A stretch of 64,000 nucleotides of DNA. Source: Streptomyces sp. KL109B. GTDB lineage: Bacteria; Actinomycetota; Actinomycetes; Streptomycetales; Streptomycetaceae. Positions 45,352 to 54,936 of the stretch are shown here, piece after piece (the stretch's first letter is position 1; each line of letters starts with the position of its first letter). The stretch is taken from NCBI RefSeq assembly GCF_030766935.1, contig NZ_JASERL010000002.1, forward strand, positions 558,001 through 622,000, in the 5' to 3' direction. The notes below the pieces were generated by a model. It searched no databases, was not told the DNA's origin, and was given only the letters and a program-made list of their open reading frames with translations. The position numbers were made by a program, and so were the translations under genes.

Positions 45352-47199
45352 TTACTTCGCCGGTGACACCACCATCGCCGAACCACCACCCCTACGTACC
45401 TTCTCCGCCGCCGCCAACCACTCCCCACCAGACAACCTCTGCACCCCCGTCGCCGCCCCAATCTCCGGATTCTCCTTGAAGACGTGCCCGATCCCCTCCA
45501 GCTCCGAGCGGAGCGGACTCCCGTAAAGACCCGGCTCGAGCTCCGTCTGCGCCGCGTTCCGCTGACTCGCCCGCGGCGCCGCGATCGCGTCGACCAACGG
45601 CAGCCCCCGGTCGAGGAACCCGGTCAACGTCTGCAGCACCGTCGTAATGATCGTCGCGCCACCCGGCGACCCGACCGCCACCACCGGCTTGCCCGACTTG
45701 TCGAGCACGATCGTCGGCGCGATCGACGACCTCGGCCGCTTCCCGGGCCCGGGAAGGTTCGGATCGTGCACGTCCGCGCTCGCCGGCGCGAAGGAGAAGT
45801 CCGTGAGCTCGTTGTTGAGGAGGAAGCCGCGCCCCGGCACGGTGATGCCACTGCCACCGGTCGACTCGATCGTCAAGGTGTAGGCGACGACGTTGCCCCA
45901 CTTGTCCGCGGCCGTGAGGTGCGTCGTGTTCTCACCCTCGTACGTCGTCGGCGCCGCCTTGTCCCCGGCCTTCCCGCACGTGCCCGGATGCCTCGGATCC
46001 CCCGGCGCGAGCGGGCTCTTCAGCACCGCGTCGTCCTTGATGAGGCACTCACGCGAATCGGCGAACCGCTGCGACAGCAACCCCTTCGTCGGCACGTCCT
46101 CGAAGGCGGGGTCGCCGACCCACCGGCCCCGGTCGGCGAACGCCACCCGGCTCGCCTCGATGAACCGGTGCAGATACCGGGCCTCGGACGCCTTCGAGAG
46201 ATCGGTCCTCTCCAGGACATTCAGCGCCTCACCCACACTCGTCCCGCCCGAGGACGACGGCGCCATCGAATAGACACCCAGCCCCCGGTACGAAGTCCGG
46301 CTCGGCGCCCGGAACTTGGTGCCGTACGCCGCCAGATCCTTCGCCGAGAGCTCCCCCGGCCGCGCGCGGTACCCGGAACCAGGGTCCACCGGAGGCTCAT
46401 TGACGGTCTTCACCACATCGCGTCCAATGCCCCCGCGATACACCGCCCCCACCCCCTCCCGCCCCAACTCCTCATACGTACGCGCCAGATCGGCGTTCTT
46501 GAACGTCGACCCGACCTCCGGCAGCTTCCCGCCCGGCAGGAACAGCTTCGCCGTGTCGGGGAAGTTGCGGAACCTGGCCTCGTTCGACGCGGTCTGCGAG
46601 CGGAACGTGTCGTCGACGGTGAACCCGTCGCGCGCCAGCTTCGTCGCGGGCCCCAGCACCGAGCCAAGCCCCCGGCTCCCCCACGCGTCCAGCGCCGACT
46701 GCCACGTCGCGGGCGTCCCCGGCGTACCGACGCTCAGCCCGCTGGTGACCGCGTCGTTGAAGGGGAGCGGCTTGCCGTTCTCCAGGAACAGGTCCTTGTC
46801 GGCCGTCAGCGGCGCCGTCTCGCGGCCGTCGATGGTGTGCACCTTGCGCGTCTTGGCGTCGTAGTAGACGAAGTAGCCGCCGCCACCGACCCCGGACGAG
46901 TACGGCTCGGTCACCCCGAGCGCAGCGGCGGTGGCGACGGCGGCGTCCACCGCGTTGCCCCCGTGCTTCAGCACCTCGATGCCGGCCGCCGAGGCATCCG
47001 CGTCGACACTCGCCACGGCACCTCCGGAACCGACGGCGACCGGCGTCTTCGCCGGCGTACTCGACGTACCAGGCGTACTCGACGTACCAGGCGCACTCGA
47101 CGTACTCGAACCGGACGAAGGTGGGGCCGCCGCCCCAACGGCCACCATGCTGCCCAGAGCAGCGAAGACCGACAGTTTCCGGACAACCGAACGTCTCAT
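45352..47199 (-). CDS. ggt: Gamma-glutamyltransferase
   Basis: 615 residues. An N-terminal signal peptide is followed by a Ser/Thr/Pro/Gly linker encoded by an 18-bp repeat (47054-47107), then the Ntn-hydrolase precursor. The catalytic Thr is the first in ENTTHLTAADKWGNVVAYT, where autocleavage releases the large and small subunits. Substrate-binding elements VGGGGYFVYYD and GSPGGATIITTV are present. The secreted enzyme hydrolyses or transfers the gamma-glutamyl group of glutathione and related peptides. It lies near gluABCD, which could import the released glutamate. Confidence 0.92.
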   Translation of the reverse strand: MRRSVVRKLSVFAALGSMVAVGAAAPPSSGSSTSSAPGTSSTPGTSSTPAKTPVAVGSGGAVASVDADASAAGIEVLKHGGNAVDAAVATAAALGVTEPYSSGVGGGGYFVYYDAKTRKVHTIDGRETAPLTADKDLFLENGKPLPFNDAVTSGLSVGTPGTPATWQSALDAWGSRGLGSVLGPATKLARDGFTVDDTFRSQTASNEARFRNFPDTAKLFLPGGKLPEVGSTFKNADLARTYEELGREGVGAVYRGGIGRDVVKTVNEPPVDPGSGYRARPGELSAKDLAAYGTKFRAPSRTSYRGLGVYSMAPSSSGGTSVGEALNVLERTDLSKASEARYLHRFIEASRVAFADRGRWVGDPAFEDVPTKGLLSQRFADSRECLIKDDAVLKSPLAPGDPRHPGTCGKAGDKAAPTTYEGENTTHLTAADKWGNVVAYTLTIESTGGSGITVPGRGFLLNNELTDFSFAPASADVHDPNLPGPGKRPRSSIAPTIVLDKSGKPVVAVGSPGGATIITTVLQTLTGFLDRGLPLVDAIAAPRASQRNAAQTELEPGLYGSPLRSELEGIGHVFKENPEIGAATGVQRLSGGEWLAAAEKVRRGGGSAMVVSPAK

Positions 47200-47312
47200 C
47201 CGTACCTCCAGTCAACAACCGTCAGCGCAGCGTAACTTGACGAGCCCGCCCCGTCAGGACCCCGACCGGGCCCCTCGAACCCCGGTCGAACAGACCGCTA
47301 GAGTGCGCCCCC

Positions 47313-48086
47313 ATGACTGACGACGTGCGCAATATCGTCCTCGGCCTGATCGCGGCGGGCATCAGCGCCTCGCTGGGCTGGCTCGCCCGCACCTATCTGT
47401 GGCGGCGCAAGCTCCGCCGCAAGCAGGCCTTCTTCGGGCTGCCCGACAACTCCGAGTCGCTGCTCGTCGTGAACCGCGACGCGGGCGGCCCCGAGCTGAC
47501 GGTGAAGCGGCACGACGTCTTCGCCCTCCTCGAACTCTCCGCGATCGTCAAGGACTGCAACGCGCACTCCCAGGTCGTCGCCCACGACACGGCGCAGCAG
47601 GGCTTTGGGGAACGTACGGAATTCTGCGTCGGCGGACCCGCCTCCAACAGACGCATGGCGGCCCACATGGTGTCCCTCCTCCCCGGCATCCGCGTGAACA
47701 CCGACCCCGAGCCCGGCCCGGACCGCGGCGCCTTCCAGATCGGCTCCGAGCGCTACCGCGTGGAGCCCGGCAGATCCGAGTACGTGCTCCTGGCCCGCCT
47801 GACCGCCGGTCCCGCCAATCCCGAGGCGAGGCCGGTGTTCCTGTTCTGCGGGCAGTTGCCCATCACCAATCAGGCCGCCACCCGCTATCTCGCCCGGCAC
47901 CACGAGCGGCTCGCCCGCAAGCACGGCAATACGTCGTTCGTGCTGCTGCTGAAGGTCGTGAACTCGGGGGCGTACGGGCCCGATGTCGTCGAGGTGGTGG
48001 CCGATGTCACGAAGACGGCGCAGGCCCCGCTGCCCGCCGCGCCGACCAACGGCGGCCGGGCCGCGCACCGCGCCAAGAAGGACTGA
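47313..48086 (+). CDS. Membrane-anchored conserved hypothetical protein
   Basis: 257 residues. One N-terminal membrane helix (residues about 7-25) is followed by a basic stop (WRRKLRRKQ). The remaining cytoplasmic domain contains FFGLPDNSESLLVVNRDAGG, FCVGGPASNRRMAAHM and VFLFCGQLPITNQAATRYLA. These segments suggest a Rossmann-like or nucleotide-binding fold, but I recognise no characterised family. The promoter region is shared with the divergent ggt gene. Confidence 0.55.
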   Translation: MTDDVRNIVLGLIAAGISASLGWLARTYLWRRKLRRKQAFFGLPDNSESLLVVNRDAGGPELTVKRHDVFALLELSAIVKDCNAHSQVVAHDTAQQGFGERTEFCVGGPASNRRMAAHMVSLLPGIRVNTDPEPGPDRGAFQIGSERYRVEPGRSEYVLLARLTAGPANPEARPVFLFCGQLPITNQAATRYLARHHERLARKHGNTSFVLLLKVVNSGAYGPDVVEVVADVTKTAQAPLPAAPTNGGRAAHRAKKD

Positions 48087-48251
48087 AAGCGCAAACCGGC
48101 GGAGCAAGGACCGAAAACCAAGGAGAGCGGCACCCCCGTCGCGTACGAATGCGACAAGGGCCCGCTCATCCTCGGCAAGCAGGCACGTCCCGACCGGCAC
48201 GCTGCAGCTGACCTTCTCCCACACGAACACACGAACTTCGTGAAGCAGTGA
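48087..48251 (+). other. Open frame continuing after the stop of the 47313 gene
   Basis: After the TGA at 48084 the same frame stays open for 54 codons to 48251, reading KPAEQGPKTKESGTPVAYEC and ending THTNFVKQ-like residues. It has no start codon or ribosome binding site. It may be a decayed extension of the upstream gene or a chance frame. Confidence 0.2.
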
Positions 48252-48297
48252 TCTCCGGCTGCCGCTGGGCGGTGACGGGCCGATGCTTTCGTGTCGG

Positions 48298-49176
48298 CTA
48301 CTGCGTACCGGGCAGCAGCGTTCCTGGCTCGGCCGGGGCGACATCAGCCGCCTCCGTCTTGGGGTTGCGCCGCTGGCGCTTGGCCACCCACTGGGCGAAC
48401 CAGGAAAGCACCATGCACATCCCGATGTAGATCGGCGAGATCACCATCACCACAGGGATGAAGGGCAAATCGTAGTCGAGGTTGGAAGCGATCAGTTTTC
48501 CGGCGTGGAGGAACTCCTCGTAGGTGATGAGATACCCGAGCGATGTGTCCTTCAGGGCCACCACCAACTGGCTGATGATGGCGGGCAGCATGGCCCGCAC
48601 CGCCTGAGGGACCAGCACATGCGTCATGACTTGTGTCTTGCGCATGCCCAGCGCGTAGGCCGCCTCGCGCTGCCCGCGCTCCACCGCGTTGATGCCCGAT
48701 CTGAACACCTCGGCGAGCACGGAGCCGTTGTAGAGCGTCAGGCCGGCGACGAGCGCGGCCAGCGGCTCCATCTTCAGTGCCACGTAGATGAAGAAGATCA
48801 TCACAAGCACCGGCATGGCGCGGAAGAACTCGACGAACAGCGTCGCGAGCCAGCGCACCGGCTTGTGGTCGGAGAGCCGTCCCACGGCGAGGATCGCACC
48901 GAGCGCGAGGGACAGGACGGCCGCCATGGCGAAGGCCTTGAGCGTGTTGCCGAGCCCGCGAAGCAGCAGTTCCTGGATGCCCGTGTACTCGAAGGGCATC
49001 CACTTCGTGTACGTGAACTGGTCGGTGTCGAAGAGCAGGTAGAGGATCCAGGAGACCAGGGCGAGCACGATGAGCGTCGACAGGACGCCGTAGAGCTTGT
49101 GCCGGCGCTCGGTCTTCGGTCCCGGGATGTCGTAGAGGGCGGTGGCGTCGTGCCGCAGGGCTTTGATCCGGCTCAT
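48298..49176 (-). CDS. gluD: Glutamate ABC transporter permease GluD
   Basis: 292 residues with five or so membrane helices and the HisMQ-type EAA loop (SGINAVERGQREAAYALGMRKTQ). It has an N-terminal extension before the first helix, as in GluD. It overlaps the end of gluC by 4 bases and is the last gene of the operon, with a 211-base gap downstream. With GluC it forms the channel for glutamate import energised by GluA. Confidence 0.88.
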   Translation of the reverse strand: MSRIKALRHDATALYDIPGPKTERRHKLYGVLSTLIVLALVSWILYLLFDTDQFTYTKWMPFEYTGIQELLLRGLGNTLKAFAMAAVLSLALGAILAVGRLSDHKPVRWLATLFVEFFRAMPVLVMIFFIYVALKMEPLAALVAGLTLYNGSVLAEVFRSGINAVERGQREAAYALGMRKTQVMTHVLVPQAVRAMLPAIISQLVVALKDTSLGYLITYEEFLHAGKLIASNLDYDLPFIPVVMVISPIYIGMCMVLSWFAQWVAKRQRRNPKTEAADVAPAEPGTLLPGTQ

Positions 49177-49817
49177 CGGGCGAACCCCCAGCGCTTTTCG
49201 AGGAGGTTGAACAGGGCGCTGATGGCGAGCGTGATGATCAGGTAGCCGACCGCGATCCAGACGAAGGTCCAGATGATGTTGTAGCCGAGCTCGCTGAGTG
49301 TCTTGTACGTGCCGAGCAGTTCGACGACGCTGAACGCGCCCGCGATCGCGGAGTTCTTGGCGAGCGCGATGAGCGTGGAGCCGATCGGCGGGATCACCGA
49401 TCTGAAGGCCTGCGGCAGGATGACGTGGGTCAGCGTCTGACCGAACGTCATACCGAGGCTGCGGGCCGCCTCGCCCTGCCCCTTGGGCACCGTGTTGATG
49501 CCGGAGCGCAGGGCCTCACAGATGAACGCCGAGGTGTAGCAGCCGAGCGCGAGCACCGCGAAGACGGTGAAGGGGAGCACGAGTCCGAAGCGCGGCAGGC
49601 CGAGCAGCACCGCGAAGAACAGCAGCGTCAGCGGGGTGTTGCGCAGGACCGTGACCCAGGCGGTGCCGAAGACCCGGAAGGAGCCGACGGGCGCGACCCG
49701 GAACGAGGCCATGACGAAGCCGAGCACCAGGGCGAGGACCGAGGCGAAGACGGTCAGCTCGACGGTGCCGAGGAAGCCCTTCCAGTAGAGCTCGATGTTG
49801 TCGGTCAGGACATTCAT
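49173..49817 (-). CDS. gluC: Glutamate ABC transporter permease GluC
   Basis: 214 residues starting at ATG 49817, which has GAGGAGG just upstream. Membrane helices and the EAA motif (SGINTVPKGQGEAARSLGMTFGQ) mark it as a HisM-type polar amino acid permease. It lies 11 bases after gluB and overlaps gluD. The larger open frame to 50579 is a shadow of gluB. Confidence 0.88.
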   Translation of the reverse strand: MNVLTDNIELYWKGFLGTVELTVFASVLALVLGFVMASFRVAPVGSFRVFGTAWVTVLRNTPLTLLFFAVLLGLPRFGLVLPFTVFAVLALGCYTSAFICEALRSGINTVPKGQGEAARSLGMTFGQTLTHVILPQAFRSVIPPIGSTLIALAKNSAIAGAFSVVELLGTYKTLSELGYNIIWTFVWIAVGYLIITLAISALFNLLEKRWGFAR

Positions 49818-49828
49818 GGGGCGCCTCC

Positions 49829-50746
49829 TCAGTTCGCCGGGTAGCGGTCGATGGCGGGCGGCTTCGGGGCGGGCTCGCCGGAGAGGCCGAGCGTCGCGTC
49901 GTAGGCCTTCTCCCAGTCGCCGTTCTTCTCCGCCTTCTCCAGGGCGTCGTCGACGGCGAAGCGCAGCGCGTTGTCCTTCTTGGGTACGCCGATGCCGTAC
50001 GGCTCCTCGGAGAACGGCTTGCCGACGAGCTTCATCTCCTCCGGGACCTTCGCCGCGTAGCCGAGCAGGATCGCGTCGTCGGTGGTGACCGCGTCGACCT
50101 GGTACGTCAGCAGGTTGTCGACGCAGATCGAGTACGTGTCGTAGGCGACGAGGTCGGCCTTCGGGTAGTCGGCCTTGATCCGCTGGTACGGAGTGGAACC
50201 CGCGGCCGAGCAGACGCGTTTGCCGTCGAGGTCCTTCGGGCCCTTGATGTCGTCCTCGTCGGAGCGGACGAGGAGGGACTGGCCCGCCATGTAGTACGGG
50301 CCACCGAAGCCGACCGTCTTCTTGCGGAGGTCGTTGATGGTGTACGTGCCGACGTAGTAGTCGATCTGGCCGTTCTGCACGGCCGTCTCGCGGTTGGCCG
50401 AGGCGATGGTCTTGAAGCGGATCTTCTTCGGGTCGAGGCCGAGGGAGGCGGAGACCATCTTGGCGATCTCGATGTCGAAGCCCGAGTACGTGCCGTTCGC
50501 GGGGTTCTTCTCGCCGAGATAGGGCTGGTCCTCCTTGGCTCCTACGACGAAGTGGCCGCGCTTCTGCGCCCGCTTCCACGTCGAGGAGTCGGGCAGCGAG
50601 AAGCCCTGCGCGATCTGGTACTTGGGCAGCTCGGCGGCCGATGGGCCCTTGACCGGCGGCGCGCCCTCCTTGCCGCAGCCGGTGGCGGTGGCGGCGAGGG
50701 CCACTGCCGCCAGCGCGGCGAGCGCCCGTAGCGACTTGGCGATCAT
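49829..50746 (-). CDS. gluB: Glutamate-binding lipoprotein GluB
   Basis: 305 residues with a lipoprotein signal (C24 in ATATGCGKEG). The SBP_bac_3 fold is shown by KRGHFVVGAKEDQPYLG, YSGFDIEIAKMVSASLG and VQNGQIDYYVGTYTIND. It captures glutamate, and probably related dicarboxylic amino acids, outside the membrane and delivers it to GluCD. It lies 20 bases after gluA in a four-gene operon. Confidence 0.88.
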   Translation of the reverse strand: MIAKSLRALAALAAVALAATATGCGKEGAPPVKGPSAAELPKYQIAQGFSLPDSSTWKRAQKRGHFVVGAKEDQPYLGEKNPANGTYSGFDIEIAKMVSASLGLDPKKIRFKTIASANRETAVQNGQIDYYVGTYTINDLRKKTVGFGGPYYMAGQSLLVRSDEDDIKGPKDLDGKRVCSAAGSTPYQRIKADYPKADLVAYDTYSICVDNLLTYQVDAVTTDDAILLGYAAKVPEEMKLVGKPFSEEPYGIGVPKKDNALRFAVDDALEKAEKNGDWEKAYDATLGLSGEPAPKPPAIDRYPAN

Positions 50747-50766
50747 GTGGTGCTGCGCTCCCCCGG

Positions 50767-51510
<744 letters not shown>

Positions 51511-51532
51511 CGGCGGTCCTTGCCCACTTAAA

Positions 51533-51638
51533 GCTGTGTCGGTTAACGCTGTGTCGGTTCTCAGCAGTGCATCGGTCCGCGCAAACTATCCACGCTTACA
51601 TGGGACTTAACAGACGACACGCACTTATGGACATTAAC
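51533..51638 (-). promoter_or_regulatory. Direct repeats upstream of gluA
   Basis: Two exact 12-bp copies of GCTGTGTCGGTT lie at 51533-51544 and 51548-51559. Two 21-bp copies (14 of 21 identical, both CACGC...TTAAC on the + strand) lie at 51591-51611 and 51618-51638, 27 bases apart. They sit where promoter and regulator sites are expected and could bind a GluR- or GlnR-type regulator. Confidence 0.5.
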
Positions 51639-51688
51639 CGTATTTGAGGCTCAGCTACGTGGCACCGCCTCGCCGGCCCGCGAGGCTC

Positions 51689-52144
51689 CTACGACTCGGC
51701 GGCCTCCGCATAGAACTGGGAGAGCTCGGGGGCCCCGGTCGCCGCCCAGTCGTGGCCCGTCTCCACGACGTCGATCTCGCGGCCGGAGGTCAGGCGCACC
51801 ACGGGCTGGCCGTTGTCCCAGATCACCCAGGAGGCGCCCGGCACGTGCCGCACCATGACCGAACCGAGGTAGAGGCCCGCGTCGTTGCCCAGCCAGTGCA
51901 GTTCGTCCTCGTCGCCCCGCCAGTCCGGCTCGATCTGGTCCAGGGCCGCCAACGAGCCCACCGATTCGTCGAGTTCGACCCCCGCGTCGTCGGCCCGGGA
52001 GCGCAACAGCTCGCATTCGGAGAGGAGTTCGACGAGGCCGGTCTCGGCCTCGTCGCCGTCACCGTCACCGTCGGTCGGGAACACGGCGACACCATGGGCG
52101 GGACCGGGCTTCTTGCGCCAATTTGCCGCGAAAGGGATCTTCAT
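51689..52144 (-). CDS. DUF6278-like cytoplasmic protein
   Basis: 151 residues, acidic. KIPFAANWRKKPGPAHGVAVF at the start, ELLSECELLRSRADDAGVELDES in the middle and GDDELHWLGNDAGLYLGSVMV resemble a small conserved actinobacterial family that I recall as DUF6278. No catalytic motif or membrane segment is seen, and the function is unknown. A short GAC/GGT repeat encodes G-D dipeptides near residue 28. Confidence 0.55.
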   Translation of the reverse strand: MKIPFAANWRKKPGPAHGVAVFPTDGDGDGDEAETGLVELLSECELLRSRADDAGVELDESVGSLAALDQIEPDWRGDEDELHWLGNDAGLYLGSVMVRHVPGASWVIWDNGQPVVRLTSGREIDVVETGHDWAATGAPELSQFYAEAAES

Positions 52145-52365
52145 ATCGCCCAGATTGGCACTACCGCAGCGGCCCGCACCACAGGCGCGCGGATGCGGGC
52201 GCGCGCGGAGTTCGGGAACCGGACACCGGGCCTTGCTCCTTGTTGTTCCCCTGTTTACCCGCGTTTACCGCGCGACACATTGACGGGCCATCACCCCATC
52301 CTTAGCTTCATGGCGCAACCAGCACGGCAGACGCACAGTAGACGCACAAACGGAGGGAGCCGGTC

Positions 52366-54135
52366 TTGCGCAGACGTATTTGGGGTGCCGCCTTCATACT
52401 GGCCGCCTGCGCGGGGATCACCCCCGTCACCACGGCCCACGCCGCCCCCGCCAGACCCGGGCCGCTCCCCTTGGAGCGGCTCTTCGACAACCGGGCGGTC
52501 AGCGACGACCGGGCGCCCGGCGCAGCGGACTTCGACGGCGCGGGCGGCTCACTGTCCGCGCAGGACCTCAGCGCGGCGGGCTGGACTCCGGGCCGCACGA
52601 TGGAGGTCGACAGGACCCGGCTCACCTGGCCGAAATCGGCCGGATCCGGGCCCGACAACGTGACGGCGAACGGGCAGTCGGTGCGGGTGACCGGGCGCGG
52701 GGACGCGCTCGCCTTCCTCGTCGCCGGGACCGGCGGCGACGCGAGCGGCTCAGGCACCGTCCGGTACGCGGACGGCTCCCGCTCCTCGTACGCGCTCACC
52801 GCCCCGGACTGGCGCACCGGGCCGCTCGCCACGAAGTCGGTGGCGCTGCCGCACCGGAACACGCCGGACGGCCAAGTCGCCGAGAAGACACGGCTCTACG
52901 CGGTGACGGTGCCGGTCCGCAAGGGCCGCCAGATCTCCTCCGTCGACCTTCCGAAGGCGAGCGGCGGCGCGCTGCACGTCTTCGGCATGTCCGTGCGCGC
53001 GGCGACGAACGGCTGGACCGGCACCTGGTCCGCTTCCCCGGCCGGTTATACGGCGGTGGGGCCGTGGGTCGACCGCACGGTGCGGCTCGTCGTGCACACG
53101 AGTACCGGCGGGCCGAAGGTCCGTATCCGTATGGAGAACACCTTCGCCGCGACCCCGGTGCGGATCGGGAGCGCGTCGGTGGCGGTGCAGCGGGAGGGGG
53201 CGACGGCGCGCGGGAATCCGGTGCCGCTGACGTTCCGCGGCTCGTCCGGCACCCGGCTCCCGGCGGGCGGGCAGGCGTTCAGTGACCCGGTGGACTTCGA
53301 CGTGCCGGAGAACTCCAACCTGCTCGTGAGCTTCCACCTGCCCGAGCCGGTCACTGCCGCACCCGTGCACAGCCAGGCCATTCAGCGCTCGTACGTGAGC
53401 ACGACGGGCGACCACGCCACGGAGGCGGACGGCTCCGCGTACTCCTCCACCATCTCGTACTGGCCGCTGCTCACGGGCGTCGACGTCGGGGGCGGTCCTG
53501 GTTCCGTGGTGCTGCTCGGCGACTCCATCACGGACGGCGTGAAGTCGACGCTCGACGCGAACCACCGCTGGCCGAACGTGCTCGCCACGCGGCTCCTCGC
53601 GCAGTCCGACGTGCCGCACTACGGCGTCCTCAACGAAGGCATCTCCGCGAACCGGGTCACCGGCGACCGCTACACCGGCGACGGCGTCTCCACCGACACG
53701 GGCGGCGTGAGCGCGCTGCACCGGCTCGACCGCGACGTCTTCGCGCAGACCTCGGCGAAGACCGTCGTCGTCTTCCAGGGCGTGAACGATGTGCGCTGGG
53801 GTGCGAGCGCCGCGCAGGTCGAGGCGGGGCTGCGGGAGATCGTGTCGCGGGCGCACGCGCGCGGCCTGAAGGTGATCGGGGCGACGATCACGCCGTGCGA
53901 GGGCGAGGCGCTGTGCACGGCGGCCGCGAACGAGCAGCGTGAGGCCATCAACTCCTTTGTCCGTGACCCCGGTTCGGGCTTCGACGGCTTCCTGGACTTC
54001 GACGCCGTCGTACGCGATCCGGCGCACCCGGCGCGGATGCTCCCCGCGTACGACAGCGGGGACCATCTGCATCCGGGCGACCCGGGTCTCGCGGCGCTGG
54101 CCGACTCCATCGACCTGAGGATCCTGGAGCCGTAA
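52366..54135 (+). CDS. Secreted SGNH/GDSL-family hydrolase
   Basis: 589 residues starting at TTG 52366, with GGAGGGA 8 bases upstream. A signal peptide precedes a beta-rich N-terminal region (residues about 30-200; TFAATPVRIGSASVAVQ from about 260). SGNH blocks follow: block I VVLLGDSITDG (nucleophile Ser), block III FQGVNDVRWG, and block V DHLHPGDPG (Asp/His). It is likely an extracellular esterase or lipase acting on acetylated polysaccharides or lipids. It is monocistronic. Confidence 0.85.
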   Translation: MRRRIWGAAFILAACAGITPVTTAHAAPARPGPLPLERLFDNRAVSDDRAPGAADFDGAGGSLSAQDLSAAGWTPGRTMEVDRTRLTWPKSAGSGPDNVTANGQSVRVTGRGDALAFLVAGTGGDASGSGTVRYADGSRSSYALTAPDWRTGPLATKSVALPHRNTPDGQVAEKTRLYAVTVPVRKGRQISSVDLPKASGGALHVFGMSVRAATNGWTGTWSASPAGYTAVGPWVDRTVRLVVHTSTGGPKVRIRMENTFAATPVRIGSASVAVQREGATARGNPVPLTFRGSSGTRLPAGGQAFSDPVDFDVPENSNLLVSFHLPEPVTAAPVHSQAIQRSYVSTTGDHATEADGSAYSSTISYWPLLTGVDVGGGPGSVVLLGDSITDGVKSTLDANHRWPNVLATRLLAQSDVPHYGVLNEGISANRVTGDRYTGDGVSTDTGGVSALHRLDRDVFAQTSAKTVVVFQGVNDVRWGASAAQVEAGLREIVSRAHARGLKVIGATITPCEGEALCTAAANEQREAINSFVRDPGSGFDGFLDFDAVVRDPAHPARMLPAYDSGDHLHPGDPGLAALADSIDLRILEP

Positions 54136-54161
54136 CCGGCACCCCGTAACCGACAACTGCC

Positions 54162-54884
54162 CTACGCGGTCGGCATGTTCGGCTTCTGGGCCACCAGGAA
54201 TCCCTGTTGACCCTGGCCGTTGGCCCGCCAGAAGGCGTCGGGCTCGTGGACGAGGCGCGCCTCGATCGCGAGCCCGGCGCCTTCGAGGTGTCCGGCTACC
54301 TCGTCCGCCGAGCGCCAGTACACGTCCAGGTCGAGGTCGTGGCCGTACGCGTGGTCGAGGTGCCGGAGCAGGTCCCCCACCTTGAACGCGACGAGCGCGC
54401 GGCCGCCGAGGGCCAGGACGCGGCGGAACTCGGCGAACATCACCGGCAGCACCTCGGGCGGCGTGTGCACCGTCGAGTACCAGGCGACGATCCCGGCGAG
54501 GGAGCCGTCGGCCAGGTCGAGGCCCGTCATCGAGCCCTCCTCGAACCTGAGGTCCGGGTGGGCGCGGCGAGCCTCAGCGACCATCTTCGGCGACAGGTCG
54601 ACACCGAAGGCGTCCAGGCCCAACTCCCGCAGCTGCGCGGTGACATGGCCGGGTCCGCAGCCGAGGTCAGCCACGGGCCCGGCGGCCTCCTCGGCCCGCA
54701 CCGTGTCGGCGAAGGCGCGCAGTATCGCGATGCCGTACGGGTCGCGGCCGTGCAGCGGGGGCACGATCTCGGCGTAGGAGCCGGCCGCGGTGTCGTAGGC
54801 CAGTCGGGTCGAGGTCAGGTACGTCGTCATCGTCATAGTCGTCTTCGTCAGCGTCTTCGTCGTCTTCGTCGTCAGATCTGTCAC
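54162..54884 (-). CDS. Class I SAM-dependent methyltransferase
   Basis: 240 residues from GTG 54884. Motif I VADLGCGPGHVTAQL, an acidic loop GVDLSPKM and IVAWYSTVHTPPEVL fit small-molecule methyltransferases of the Methyltransf_11/25 type. The first 20 residues are a T/K/M run from a trinucleotide-like repeat (about 54835-54880), so the true start could be at a later Met. The substrate is unknown. It converges with the SGNH gene. Confidence 0.78.
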   Translation of the reverse strand: MTDLTTKTTKTLTKTTMTMTTYLTSTRLAYDTAAGSYAEIVPPLHGRDPYGIAILRAFADTVRAEEAAGPVADLGCGPGHVTAQLRELGLDAFGVDLSPKMVAEARRAHPDLRFEEGSMTGLDLADGSLAGIVAWYSTVHTPPEVLPVMFAEFRRVLALGGRALVAFKVGDLLRHLDHAYGHDLDLDVYWRSADEVAGHLEGAGLAIEARLVHEPDAFWRANGQGQQGFLVAQKPNMPTA

Positions 54885-54936
54885 GAGGACGGACGCTAGC
54901 GCCCGCCACTGACAACGGACCCGGTCGAGCGGATCA

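Noticed and set aside
49829..50579. Extension of the gluC frame across gluB
   Set aside because: The extension is an Arg-rich shadow of gluB; ATG 49817 has a strong ribosome binding site.
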